NCBI GenBank assembly: GCA_023457895.1
Contig: JAEXAY010000004.1
Coordinates: 73,574 to 137,573, forward strand
Source: Pseudomonadota bacterium
Lineage (GTDB): Bacteria > Pseudomonadota > Alphaproteobacteria > Sphingomonadales > Sphingomonadaceae
Direction: 5' to 3'
Length of the DNA: 64,000 bases
The position numbers and the translations under genes are program-made. How positions within the stretch are numbered: the first letter of the stretch is position 1; the number at the start of each line of letters is the position of its first letter. Below the pieces are notes generated by a model. The model saw only the letters and a program-made list of their open reading frames with translations, did no database searches and was not told the DNA's origin. Shown piece after piece: positions 54,700-63,780 of this stretch.

Positions 54700-55488
54700 G
54701 CAGATCTGCGGCGAGGTTGGCGAAGCAGCGGGCGGCGCTGGCGGAACTTGAGGCGAAGAAATACGAGCCGCAGCGCATTGGCGATAGCATCGTGCAGATG
54801 CAGCCCGATGGGACGTATAAGCCGCTTTATACGGCGCCGCAGAACGAGCGCCCATACCGATGGGAAAGTAATAATGGCTCACTGATGGAGATCGGCCCTG
54901 ACGGGCAGCCTCGTGTGGTTTATAATGACCCCACGCCGAAGATCAGTTGGGTTCGCGCTGACAATGGCGATGGCACGGTTACGATGGTCCCGATGGGACC
55001 GGGCGGGCCGGTTAATAGCGCACCGGCACAAGGCAACCCAACATCGCCCCTTGGCAAACTCAAGCCGCTAGGAGGTCCGTCGCAGTCCGCGACGGGCGGC
55101 TTTCTCCGCTGACAACATCACGCGGGCGATTGCCAAGCAGGAAAGCGGCGGGCGCGACCGATACGCAGACGGCAGGCTCATCACCAGCCCCAAGGGCGCG
55201 CAAGGGATGATGCAGGTGATGCCAGCCACGGCACGCAATCCGGGCTTTGGTATCCGTCCTTGGGATGGCCGCACAGACGCAGACGGCAATCGGGTTGGAG
55301 TCGAGTATTACCGGGCGATGCTGAAACGATATGGCGGCGACTACGCGAAGATGGCGGCGGCTTACAATGCCGGGCCGGGCGCGGTCGATGAGGCAATAAA
55401 GCGCGGCGGCGCAAACTTGCTGGGGCGTCTGCCAGCAGAGACGCGGGACTATGTGCCGAAGGTGCTTCGTAATTTGAGGGGCGGATAA
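54700..55488 (+). pseudogene. Phage lytic transglycosylase (SLT) protein, 5' truncated and frameshifted
   Basis: The first part (to 55112) reads LAKQRAALAELEAKKYEPQR and on to SQSATGGFLR, with no credible start codon; upstream sequence belongs to the opposite-strand early region. At about 55100-55112 a +1 shift restores a frame reading NITRAIAKQESGGRDRYADG, then MMQVMPATARN and YNAGPGAVDEA, the SLT lysozyme-like domain with its catalytic Glu in KQESGG. It ends at 55488. An AGGAGGT at 55071 lies before the shift but no start codon follows. Such virion SLT proteins help DNA entry. Confidence 0.75.
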
Positions 55489-55491
55489 GAC

Positions 55492-58137
55492 ATGAATCAG
55501 CAAATGGTGGATGAAGGGGATAACATCTGGGAAGTTGATGCCGCTGGCAAGCCCGTGCGCTTTGTCGGGCAGCAGCAGCCTGCACCATCGCCAGCGCCAC
55601 AAGGTCCGCAGCCGTTTACGATTGGGACCAAGCGCGCGCCCAAAGTTGACGTTCCAACCGGATACATGTGGGACGCAGGCGCCGGGCTCGCTGTTCCCAT
55701 TCCCGGCGTCCCCGTAAAGCAGGACGGCGGCGACAAGCCACCTGCGGGCTTCCGGTGGACCGCTACGGGCGATCTTGAGCCGATCCCTGGTGGACCTGCC
55801 GATAAAACTAGTCGAGGCGGCGGCTCCAACAAGTCGATGCGCCAAGGCGATGCGGACAAACTGGAAAGCGCGGTCTCCACCTATGACGCACTGAATTGGG
55901 GGCGCAACAGTTTTCAGGATGACTTCGCGGGCAACGCTTGGACTGGCGAAGCGGAAAACTGGGCGCAGCAGAAATTCGGCACAGGGACGCCGGGCCAGCG
56001 CGACTGGTGGGCGCGGTTCCGTGCGACGGACAACCAGATCAGAAATGAACTATTTGGCGCGTCTTTGACGGACGGTGAGAAAGCCGCCTATGAGGCGACG
56101 ACCATCAGCCCCTCGATGCGACCGGAAATTATCCGCGAGAACCTTGCGCAGCGCGAAGCGATTGTCCGCAAGGGGATGCAACGCCGCGCAAATCGTCTTG
56201 TCGCTGGCGGTTTCAGCGCGGAGGAAGTGCGCGCGGGCCTTGGCGAGTATGCGGACACGTTCTTGCCGCCTGAGGGCGCACAACAGGCCGAGGCGCCGCA
56301 GGCTGCCGCTCCGCAAGCCAACGCAAGCCCGCTCGGCAATGTCGTCGGCCAGTCGCAGGCAACAACCCAATATCCGGAACAACTCTATGGATTGGGCGAT
56401 AACGTGCGCGAGATGTTCGCACAGCGCCGCAGTGCGGACGAGATCGTGGATTACATCAACCAGTTTGCTCCGGGCATCGGCAAGGCTTCCCCTGAGCAAA
56501 TCCGGTGGGTCCGTGAGAACGTAGCGCAGCGAGACAGCGATCCGGCTGCGTGGGCGCGTAAAAACGTGAACTGGCGGGGCTTTGAGGCGATGGATGCGCC
56601 GGGGCCGACCAGCGGGCCGTCGATGTTGGAAAGCATTGCGATGTCCGCGCCGGGCGCAACGGCAATCAGCGCCGCCAATGCCGTATCTGCCGGGCTTCTG
56701 GACGAAATGTCGAGCGACCCGATGATGGCGCAGGCCGTCAAGGATCAGATGCGCGAGGAACGGCCCATTGCATCGCTTGCCGGCGACATCGCGGGCGGGA
56801 CTATCGGCATGGTGGGCCTTAACCGTGGCATTAGCGCCTTGGGGCAGGGTGGTATGCGCCTCGCCTCATGGGGCGGCGGCATTGCGCCTGATATGATCTA
56901 CGGCGCGGCCTATGGTGCGGGCGAGAATAACGATAACCGGCTTGGCGGGGCGGCTATTGGGGCGGGCAGCGCGGCTGCTGGCAACTATGTCGGCAACAGG
57001 GCGGTTGGGATGTTCGGACGCGGGATGCGGGGTGTAAGCGCTCCGGCTGTGCGCTATCTGACGCAGCGCAATATCCCGCTCACGCTCGGCCAGACGCTCG
57101 GCAATAGCGGCCCTATCGGTCGCGGCGTGGCGAAGATGGAAAGCCTGCCAGTCATTGGCGACATGCTCCATGGTCGCCGCATGGATAGCATCCGCGCATT
57201 TAACCGTGCGGCCTATGAGGATGCGTTGCAGCCTATCGGCGCTCAAATCCAAGGTGAGGCCGGGCAAGAGGCAGTCGACCAGGCGCAGCAGGCGGTGAGC
57301 AATGCTTATCGCAATGCGCTCGAGGGTGTGCGGGTGCAGGCGGAAAACCAATTCATCAACGACATTGGACCGCAGCTTGCCGCAGGCCGCCAAATCCCGA
57401 CGACCGGCGATGAGTTTGGCTGGGTCATGGATAACCAGATCGGCCCCATGTTTGACAACAGCGGCACGTTGACCGGGGAGACGATGCAGGGGGCATTGCA
57501 GAACCTCCGCAGTGCAGGCCGAGACTTTAGCAAGCAGGGTGCGATGGGGAATGCTGCCGCAACCGCAACCCGCAATGTCGAAAACTCGCTGATGGACCTT
57601 GTGGACCGGCAGTCGCCGGGGACGACAGCGGCGCTTCAGTCAGCCAATACTGCCAACCGGAACGTGTCGATCCTTGAGGACGCGGGCCTATCCGGCCTGA
57701 ATGGTGAAGTGGGGACTGGTTTTTTACTCCGGCGCAGCTTGGAAACGCTATGAAGGCGAATACCAAGAAGTTCGGCGGGAAAAAATCAGCGGCGCGTGGT
57801 GATATGCCTTTCGCTGACCTGCACCAATATGGAAAGGATGTGCTGCCATCAAAAGTGCCAAACAGCGGCACGGCGGACCGTGGGCTTATGTCCTACGCGC
57901 TTCCTGTTGCGCTTGGCGGCTCGGCTGCGGGGCTGGAAACATTCACCGATGCCCCGGCGTCTGTGCCCATCCCGCTTGCAACGCTCGCTGCGTTGTCGAG
58001 CAGGCGCGGATCAGCGGCTTATGGTCAATCGCCCCGACGCGATGCGAAAAGCCGGTGAGGCGCTTTACCGGCGCCGCAGGCTTGGCGGGATGTTCGCTGC
58101 CCCAATGGCCGTCAGCGTCGGCGTTGGCAGCCAGTAA
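55492..58137 (+). pseudogene. Large phage virion (injection-type) protein with two frameshifts
   Basis: The main frame, 55492-57753, encodes 753 aa with Pro/Gln-rich linkers, amphipathic helices (RQRDWWARF region) and glycine-rich hydrophobic segments near residue 440-500. A shift in the T6 run at 57719-57724 moves to a frame reading FTPAQLGNAMKANTKKFGG. A second shift near 58005 leads to QRLMVNRPDAMRKAGEAL and the end MFAAPMAVSVGVGSQ at 58137. Repaired, the protein is about 880 aa. Placement after the SLT protein and before tail genes suggests an ejection protein; no family is firmly recognised. Confidence 0.7.
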
Positions 58138-58272
58138 TTCACGGTAGGCCGTGGCATCGTCGTTTAGCTGGGCCTTGGCCGCCTTCCGTTTATCAAGCCA
58201 ATCAGTGATGAGGACGCGAAAGAAACCGGCGAAGCCCATGGCGATCCCGGTCATAATCAGTTTCTTATCCAT
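57943..58272 (-). CDS. Possible small membrane protein, antisense at its 3' end
   Basis: The 109-aa frame starts MDKKLIMTGIAMGFAGFFRV, a plausible membrane helix, then a charged helix (DWLDKRKAAKAQLNDDA). Its second half is antisense to the large virion gene and looks random, so only the first 50 residues may be genuine. AAGGGT precedes the ATG. Confidence 0.3.
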   Translation of the reverse strand: MDKKLIMTGIAMGFAGFFRVLITDWLDKRKAAKAQLNDDATAYRELLAANADADGHWGSEHPAKPAAPVKRLTGFSHRVGAIDHKPLIRACSTTQRALQAGWAQTPGHR

Positions 58273-58292
58273 ACCCTTCAAATACCACACCG

Positions 58293-58322
58293 GGCCGCCA
58301 TCGCAAAGCGGCCTTTTTTATT
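58293..58322 (+). terminator. Rho-independent terminator inside the late region
   Basis: GGCCGC (58293-58298) pairs with GCGGCC (58308-58313) and is followed by six T (58314-58319). It ends transcription of the virion genes just before the tail genes. Confidence 0.8.
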
Positions 58323-58335
58323 GGGAGCAACCCGC

Positions 58336-58668
58336 ATGGCCGTAACCGACTGGTCCACAAACCCGGCTGAAAATCTGGCGCTCGGCACCATCAACCTCAC
58401 CGAAGGCGCAACGCAGATCGGGGACATTAACGGCATCGCGCGGCAGATGATGGCCGATGTTCGCGTGATGTATAACGGCCTCCCTGTCGCGGCGGACTTC
58501 ATCGCCAAGACGGGCGGCACCTTTACCGGGGCGATCTACCGGCAGGCGGCGGGGGCTTATATGCACCATGCTTCGACCTCCGCGCTGTCGGGGCGCTGGT
58601 TCGTTCAACCGCTTGGTTCTCCTGCCCCTGCCGGGATGCAAGAGGGCGACTTTCTGGTTGAGTATTGA
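58336..58668 (+). CDS. Phage tail-associated protein
   Basis: The 110-aa product starts MAVTDWSTNPAENLALGTIN. Phage tail-fibre N-terminal segments often begin this way and mention of GTFTGAIYRQ fits. No domain is firmly identified. GGGAG precedes the ATG. The stop shares a base with the next start. Confidence 0.6.
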   Translation: MAVTDWSTNPAENLALGTINLTEGATQIGDINGIARQMMADVRVMYNGLPVAADFIAKTGGTFTGAIYRQAAGAYMHHASTSALSGRWFVQPLGSPAPAGMQEGDFLVEY

Positions 58669-59087
58669 TGCTCAAGGTTAGGCTCGGCGGGATCAACCGC
58701 ACGTTCCAGAAGATGCGCATCATGCGCGGCGGGACGTTGACCAATGTGCGCCGGGCGCAGTATCACACCGGCACCGGTCTGGAGGTGGTGTTTCTTGGCT
58801 CTGATCCGTTGTCGGTCGGAATTTCTCCGGTGACTATAACTGGACACGCAAGCGACCCGGCAAAGGCCAGCGCAGTCATTTCGGGTGGGCGCGGGCCTTA
58901 TGTCTATCAGTGGACGGCCACCAGCGATCTGGGTCATCTTATCCTGACAGGCGCAACCAGCGCGGCGGTGAATATCAGCGCGCTTCATGGCGCAGACGCG
59001 GAAGGCACGGTCGAGGTCACAGTGACCGACGCGGACGGTCAGACGGCCTCTGCTGCCGTCGCAGTTTACTTCACAAATTACAATTAA
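58668..59087 (+). CDS. Phage protein with Ig-like/PKD-type domain
   Basis: The 139-aa product begins MLKVRLGGINRTFQKMRI. From about residue 55 it reads like an Ig-like beta sandwich (ISGGRGPYVYQWTATSD, VEVTVTDADGQTASAAVAV). Such domains are common on phage surfaces and help weak binding to carbohydrate. ATG 58668 overlaps the previous stop by one base. Confidence 0.6.
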   Translation: MLKVRLGGINRTFQKMRIMRGGTLTNVRRAQYHTGTGLEVVFLGSDPLSVGISPVTITGHASDPAKASAVISGGRGPYVYQWTATSDLGHLILTGATSAAVNISALHGADAEGTVEVTVTDADGQTASAAVAVYFTNYN

Positions 59088-59100
59088 GCAGGGGGCCTTG

Positions 59101-61185
59101 ATGCACCATTTTATCGGTTATGTTCCCAACGCAGAAAGCGGAAAGCCGCTCAAGGATGTTGTGGCTCGCTTCTATCACGGCATTGTCGAGCAACCCGTTT
59201 ATTCAGATGAGAGCGGCACGCCTTTGGGGCAGGCCGTATCGGATGAAAAAGGCCGGATCGACTGTTGGATACAGGACGGCACCTGTGACATCACCTACAG
59301 CTACAACGGCGAGCCGATTGACACGCAGCTGAAGTATCAGGCTCTTTCGCCGGAGACGGTGGGCGCGGACATCAGCGGCGCTATCGTCAACTCGACACGC
59401 TCTTTCGCGACCGCCGCTGCGGGGCTAATCTTGCCGGTCGGCGCGGAATATGAAGCTGCGGGCCGACGCTATGAGCGCGTTGCGGAGTCGCCGGGCTATC
59501 AGGACATTGGCCCTGGATCTGCTACAGTATCTGACATAGACCTTCTCAAAGGCCAACGCGTATCTCTGCTGGAATATCCAGTCAACGGGGACGGCCTGTT
59601 CGACAATCGCGCGCTCATCGAGCAAGCGATTGCGGAGACGACCGCGGCTGGCAAGGTGCTTTTCATTCCGAAGCCAGAAGTGGCGTGGGCGGCGGCTGAC
59701 AGTATCCGTATCATGTCGAGCGGCGCCCGGATTGTTTTCGAGGAAGGCGCGTGGATCAGATGCACGGTGACGGCTGCCGGTGGGACGTCGATTGGCGGTG
59801 TGTTTCTCATCAACGGCAATCCGACGCGCGTAAGCGACATCATCATTGTCCGCCCGCATATCGACGCCAACTTCAAGCCGGGCGAAAATTGCATATCGGG
59901 GACCGGGTGCAGCGATGTTTTCGTGTATGACGCGCGGGTAAAGAACGCACGGCGTCATCCTGCAAGGCTCGGCGGCAAGGGGTTGCAGTTCGAGAACAAC
60001 ACCGTCTCCAACTGCCACTTCATCGGCTATGACGTACAGGACTGTTCAATCGGTCTTGAAGCGCAGGGCTTTGCAGCCGCTCCGACGACGCAAGTTACTT
60101 ATCGAAACGGGACTATGGGCAATGTGGGCATCCCGATCCACGTTGGCGACACGTCCAGTTCCTCGACCATCTCGCCTGGACCAGACAAGCTGGATGCGAC
60201 GGTAGATGGGCTTACGCTGCGCAATTGCGGTCGCGTATTGTGGGATGGCTCGACCGATCCGCTGGGTGGCGCTATCGTCTGCGGCGAGCGCGGTCACGGC
60301 CTCAAGGTCCGCAACATCTCGGTAGTCAACGATCCGTCCTATGGGCAGATAGGCGCGTTGGTTCGCGGAACGATGGTTGCGGTCGATGTGGATAACTTCA
60401 TGGCCGAGTGCGACGTACACGCAATTGTCGATCATCGCAGTTACGTTTGGGGCGACACGACCTCAACCACTTCGGGTGCCTCGTTCCCGAACGAAGTAAA
60501 CATTCAGGGCCGCCTGCAAGGTCCGTTTGGCTATGTTCTGCGGACCAAGGCGGGCGGCGGAGCGCTCGGGCCGGGCATCATCGACATTACGGTGGACAGC
60601 GCGTTGGCTCCTGGAGCGGCAATTGTCGATCCTGCTGCCGGGACTTATACCAACTATCGCATCCAGATCAGGGACGCAGCGAAGGGCTACCAGCCATCGG
60701 GCCTCTATACAGCCAAGCAGACACTGGAGCTCGGCAACACCCCGGCTGCGCTTTACCCGGTGCCGACAGTTCTATCTTCGGCTCGCGCAAGTAATGCGAA
60801 ACTGATACCGGCGAGCACAGCGACCGAGATTATGCGGGTTGCCATGCCAACCGGCGGGCGGGCTTCGATAAACTGGCAGGCAGTGCGTGGGTGGCCGTCC
60901 AGCGGAACGACCAGTTCAAGCCAGGTGAAAACGGGTGTTATCGCTGTGACGCGGCTCGACAATCCTGCGCTCGGAAACAGCGGGTTCGGTATCAATGCGG
61001 CAGCGGGCGGCAGCGCCTCGGCAGGGACAGCGTACAACCTCACGGTGACTGCCGTGCCGGACGGAGATGCTGTATCTATCCGCGTGGCGCAGGATAGCGC
61101 GGCGGCTCAATGGGTGGCGTTCACCGCTGATGTTCTGTTTCTGACTAGTACAGGCCCAGCCCCGGCGAAGGTGACGGCAGCATGA
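59101..61185 (+). CDS. Phage tailspike with beta-helix domain
   Basis: The 694-aa product has an N-terminal head-binding-like part (MHHFIGYVPNAESGKPLKDV to about 110). A pectate-lyase-like region then begins with NGDGLFDNRALIEQAIAETTAAGKVLFIPK, followed by many short strands typical of a right-handed beta helix to about 510. A C-terminal beta domain follows. Tailspikes of this type bind and often cut surface polysaccharide; an enzymatic residue set cannot be read. This large gene is undamaged. It overlaps the endolysin by 4 nt. Confidence 0.75.
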   Translation: MHHFIGYVPNAESGKPLKDVVARFYHGIVEQPVYSDESGTPLGQAVSDEKGRIDCWIQDGTCDITYSYNGEPIDTQLKYQALSPETVGADISGAIVNSTRSFATAAAGLILPVGAEYEAAGRRYERVAESPGYQDIGPGSATVSDIDLLKGQRVSLLEYPVNGDGLFDNRALIEQAIAETTAAGKVLFIPKPEVAWAAADSIRIMSSGARIVFEEGAWIRCTVTAAGGTSIGGVFLINGNPTRVSDIIIVRPHIDANFKPGENCISGTGCSDVFVYDARVKNARRHPARLGGKGLQFENNTVSNCHFIGYDVQDCSIGLEAQGFAAAPTTQVTYRNGTMGNVGIPIHVGDTSSSSTISPGPDKLDATVDGLTLRNCGRVLWDGSTDPLGGAIVCGERGHGLKVRNISVVNDPSYGQIGALVRGTMVAVDVDNFMAECDVHAIVDHRSYVWGDTTSTTSGASFPNEVNIQGRLQGPFGYVLRTKAGGGALGPGIIDITVDSALAPGAAIVDPAAGTYTNYRIQIRDAAKGYQPSGLYTAKQTLELGNTPAALYPVPTVLSSARASNAKLIPASTATEIMRVAMPTGGRASINWQAVRGWPSSGTTSSSQVKTGVIAVTRLDNPALGNSGFGINAAAGGSASAGTAYNLTVTAVPDGDAVSIRVAQDSAAAQWVAFTADVLFLTSTGPAPAKVTAA

Positions 61186-61749
61186 GCATCGACTGGAAAA
61201 CTGTCCAAAGCCGTATCGGCACTCCTGCCGATGGCATACCGGGGCGCAACACGTTCGCCGCTCTGTTTCGGCATTTCGGCGCTGGGCGGGAACGCGCGGC
61301 AGAACTGGCGCTGGCGGCTAATGTCCGGTTTCCAGAATATGGGCTGCTCGACAAGCGGCTGCGTCTCGCACACTTCATGGCGCAGCTTATCCATGAAAGC
61401 GGCTCGTTCCGTTACATGGAGGATAGCCAGCGGGCAGGCATATGAAGGCCGGAAAGACCTCGGCAACGTGCAGCGGGGGGACGGCAAGCGATACAAGGGC
61501 AGGGGGCCGATCCAGCTTACCGGGCGGTCGAATTATCGGGACTACGGGCAGCGCGTAGGCATCGCGCTGGAAAGTCACCCCGAGATTGTAGCGGTCCCTT
61601 CGATCGGGCTGTGGATCGCGTGCGAGTATTGGCGCGTGAAGGGGCTTAACGACCTCGCGGACGCGCACAACATCGAGGCAATCACGCGGAAGATCAACGA
61701 CGGGCTAAATGGCTTGGCCGACCGCAAGGCTGCTTTCTCGCGGGTATGA
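61182..61749 (+). pseudogene. GH19 (chitinase-like) endolysin, frameshifted
   Basis: The first frame, 61182 to about 61424, has a GH19 N-terminus with the catalytic Glu in LIHESGSFRYME. The second frame resumes as IASGQAYEGRKDLGN and continues with GKRYKGRGPIQLTGRSNYRDYG to 61749. One lost base near 61423 (GAGGATAGCC, expected GAGGAGATAGCC-like) explains the break. Intact, it would be about 188 aa and cut the host wall. Confidence 0.85.
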
Positions 61750-62081
61750 AAGGTGCTGGTCTGATGGGCAATTTGCCGTTCCATGAATGGGCGGCGTGAT
61801 GTACTGGGAGCGGCGAACTGCTCGCGGTCCGCAAGGAGCGGATAACCGACTTGCTCCAAGCGAACGAACAGATGGCCGCAGCCAACGCCAAGCTGATCCG
61901 CATTGCTGAACTGGAACAGGAAAACACGAAGCTGATGCAGGACAAGGTGGCGCTCATCGAACAGCGCCACGGCACGCTATCAGAACAACTCAAGCGAATG
62001 GAGCAAACCAATGCTGAAGTGCGCGAATATATGGCCCGTCCTGTGCCTCGTGACCTTAAGCGCCTGCTCGACAGCCAGTAA
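61746..62081 (+). pseudogene. Coiled-coil lysis-region protein with in-frame TGA
   Basis: The ATG at 61746 overlaps the endolysin stop (ATGA). The frame MKGAGLMGNLPFHEWAA meets TGA at 61797-61799 and then continues open as SGELLAVRKERITDLLQANEQ to 62081. A TGG-to-TGA change would explain it and gives a 111-aa protein. The second part is a coiled coil ending REYMARPVPRDLKRLLD, like the C-terminus of Rz-type spanins, but no membrane helix is visible. Rz1 starts inside its 3' end in another frame. Confidence 0.6.
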
Positions 62082-62307
62082 GCCCGCTCCCGCGCCGGTC
62101 GCACCGCTCATCTATACGGGCGTCCCGGCTGCGTTGCTGGCGCGCTGCGTGGTGCAGGACGTGGAGATAAAGACGACCGGCGATATTGTTGTGAGCCGGA
62201 ACCGTTGGAAGGCCGGGTTCGAGAAGTGCGCCGCTCAGGTGGATGCGATCCGGAAGCATGATGCCGAGGCGCGGAGGGTTGTGGAGCAAATAGGGACGCG
62301 GGGCTAG
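62011..62307 (+). CDS. Rz1-like o-spanin lipoprotein
   Basis: The 98-aa product has a lipoprotein signal with lipobox LSAC (Cys 19), then a Pro-rich stretch (KPAPAPVAP). Nested start within the upstream coiled-coil gene, in a different frame, is the classic Rz/Rz1 arrangement. Spanins fuse inner and outer membranes at the end of lysis. Its last 4 nt overlap the convergent acyltransferase gene. Confidence 0.75.
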   Translation: MLKCANIWPVLCLVTLSACSTASKPAPAPVAPLIYTGVPAALLARCVVQDVEIKTTGDIVVSRNRWKAGFEKCAAQVDAIRKHDAEARRVVEQIGTRG

Positions 62308-63311
62308 ACTCCAATCCTGCGCCGAAATGACAGCATGTCTGGACTAATCCGCTTGAGCAGCCGCTTTTCGATCAGATAATGTGTGACAATGCCTGCCGTG
62401 ACGCCCGCTGCGACTAGAATGATGTAGATAGACCATAGCGGCAAAGGCATCCGCGCGTCCACAACGCGGAGGACTTTGGCAGCTACGGCGAGGACAGGGT
62501 AGTGGATCAAGTAGAGGCTGTAGGAGGTATCTCCCAGCACAACGAGCGGTTTCAATCCAGCCGTGTTCCGTTTCTCCCGGTGGGCGGCCACTGCTCCAAC
62601 CACAAAAATCGAAGCGGCAAGACCGTACATCATTGAGCGGACGTTGGTTGACAGCAGTTTGATCCAGACATCTTCCAGTCCGACGAGAATAAACGCGAGC
62701 GCGCCCACCAAGATTAGCGCCGGACTACCCCACCTATTTGATATGAAATAGGCGGACATCCCCATTCCGAACAGGATATTGATCGGAGCGAGACTGTAGT
62801 GCGGGGGTTCGAAGAACAGGAAGACTGCGCACATCGACCACCATAAAGCAAGCAACATCGCGCCTGCAGTCCGGTTGATAATCAGCACGGCAAATAGTGC
62901 ATAGAATAATATCTCGTGGAACAGGGTCCAAGCGACCGCCAGTATCGCGTCGGTGTTGGCGCCGACCAGAAATATACTGTTGAGCATGAGGTGGGACTTT
63001 GCGCTCTGCGTAGCTACGTAGAGCGCAAATGTGAGCAGCGTTATCACCCAATAGATTGGATAGATCCGGATAAACCGCTTCTTCGCGTAGTTGATCAGGC
63101 GGCCACCCCCTTGATCGTTAGCGTGAATGAAAAATATGATGAATCCGGAAAGCACAAAGAAGAAATGGACGCCGGAATATCCGAATCCGAAGATGCCGCC
63201 AAAGACTTCACGCCCCCATCCCTGATCACCCTTTATGAGTTGCGACGCATGGTAGAGTACCACCAATAAAGCTGCGATGCCTCGCCCGGCCTGAATAAAA
63301 TCATTCTTGCT
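62304..63311 (-). pseudogene. Acyltransferase 3 (OafA-like), 5' end cut by IS
   Basis: The product has about ten membrane helices and the acyltransferase-3 opening IQAGRGIAALLVVLYHAS, with FFFVLSGFII and the late SLYLIHYPV. Such proteins O-acetylate surface polysaccharides. The frame runs upstream into the IS element with no credible start of its own, so the natural 5' end (a few codons) and promoter appear lost. Expression from an IS-borne start cannot be excluded. Confidence 0.75.
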
Positions 63312-63780
63312 AGGTTTCGTCGACAAAGGGTATCCAGAGTTTGACTGAGGCGAGCGCGACGAAGCCGAGATAGGATTCCTTTGTTTTGTCGTAGCGGGTC
63401 GCAACGCGTCGCCAGTTCTTGAGTTTATTGAACAGTCGCTCGATCAGGTTGCGCCGCTTGTATTTCGCGCGATCATGCCCGGCGGGATTGCGCCGGTTGC
63501 CCTTGGCCGGGATCACCGCCTCGACGCCCGCCGCCTCGATCTCCTCGCGGATGGCATCGGCATCGTATCCCCGATCGGCCAGGAAGGCCTCGATCCGGTC
63601 GGTTATCATGCGGAACAGTGGAGCAAAGCCCTGCACATCGTGGGCCTGTCCCGGTGTCAGCACGAAGCCGAGCGGGAGACCTCTGGCATCGCACCTTGCG
63701 TGGAGCTTGGTGGTGAAGCCGCCTCTCGATCGGCCAAGCGCCTCGGTTTGCTGAGTCCCCTTTTTATGCCGACGGCACAA
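63310..63780 (-). CDS. IS5-family transposase, downstream frame (orfB)
   Basis: This 156-aa frame holds the second half of the DDE transposase and ends KLWIPFVDET. It is expected to be made as a fusion with orfA by -1 ribosomal frameshifting at the A5 run near 63765; the first ATG in this frame lies just before the run. The stop is at the edge of the interrupted acyltransferase gene. Confidence 0.8.
   Translation of the reverse strand: MCRRHKKGTQQTEALGRSRGGFTTKLHARCDARGLPLGFVLTPGQAHDVQGFAPLFRMITDRIEAFLADRGYDADAIREEIEAAGVEAVIPAKGNRRNPAGHDRAKYKRRNLIERLFNKLKNWRRVATRYDKTKESYLGFVALASVKLWIPFVDET

Noticed and set aside
54522..55112. A full-length 196-residue plus-strand gene starting at 54522
   Set aside because: The first 60 residues are antisense to the early phage gene and non-phage-like; only the part from about 54700 is credible.
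62916..63269. Plus-strand frame opposite the acyltransferase
   Set aside because: It is antisense to conserved membrane helices of the acyltransferase and has no ribosome site.
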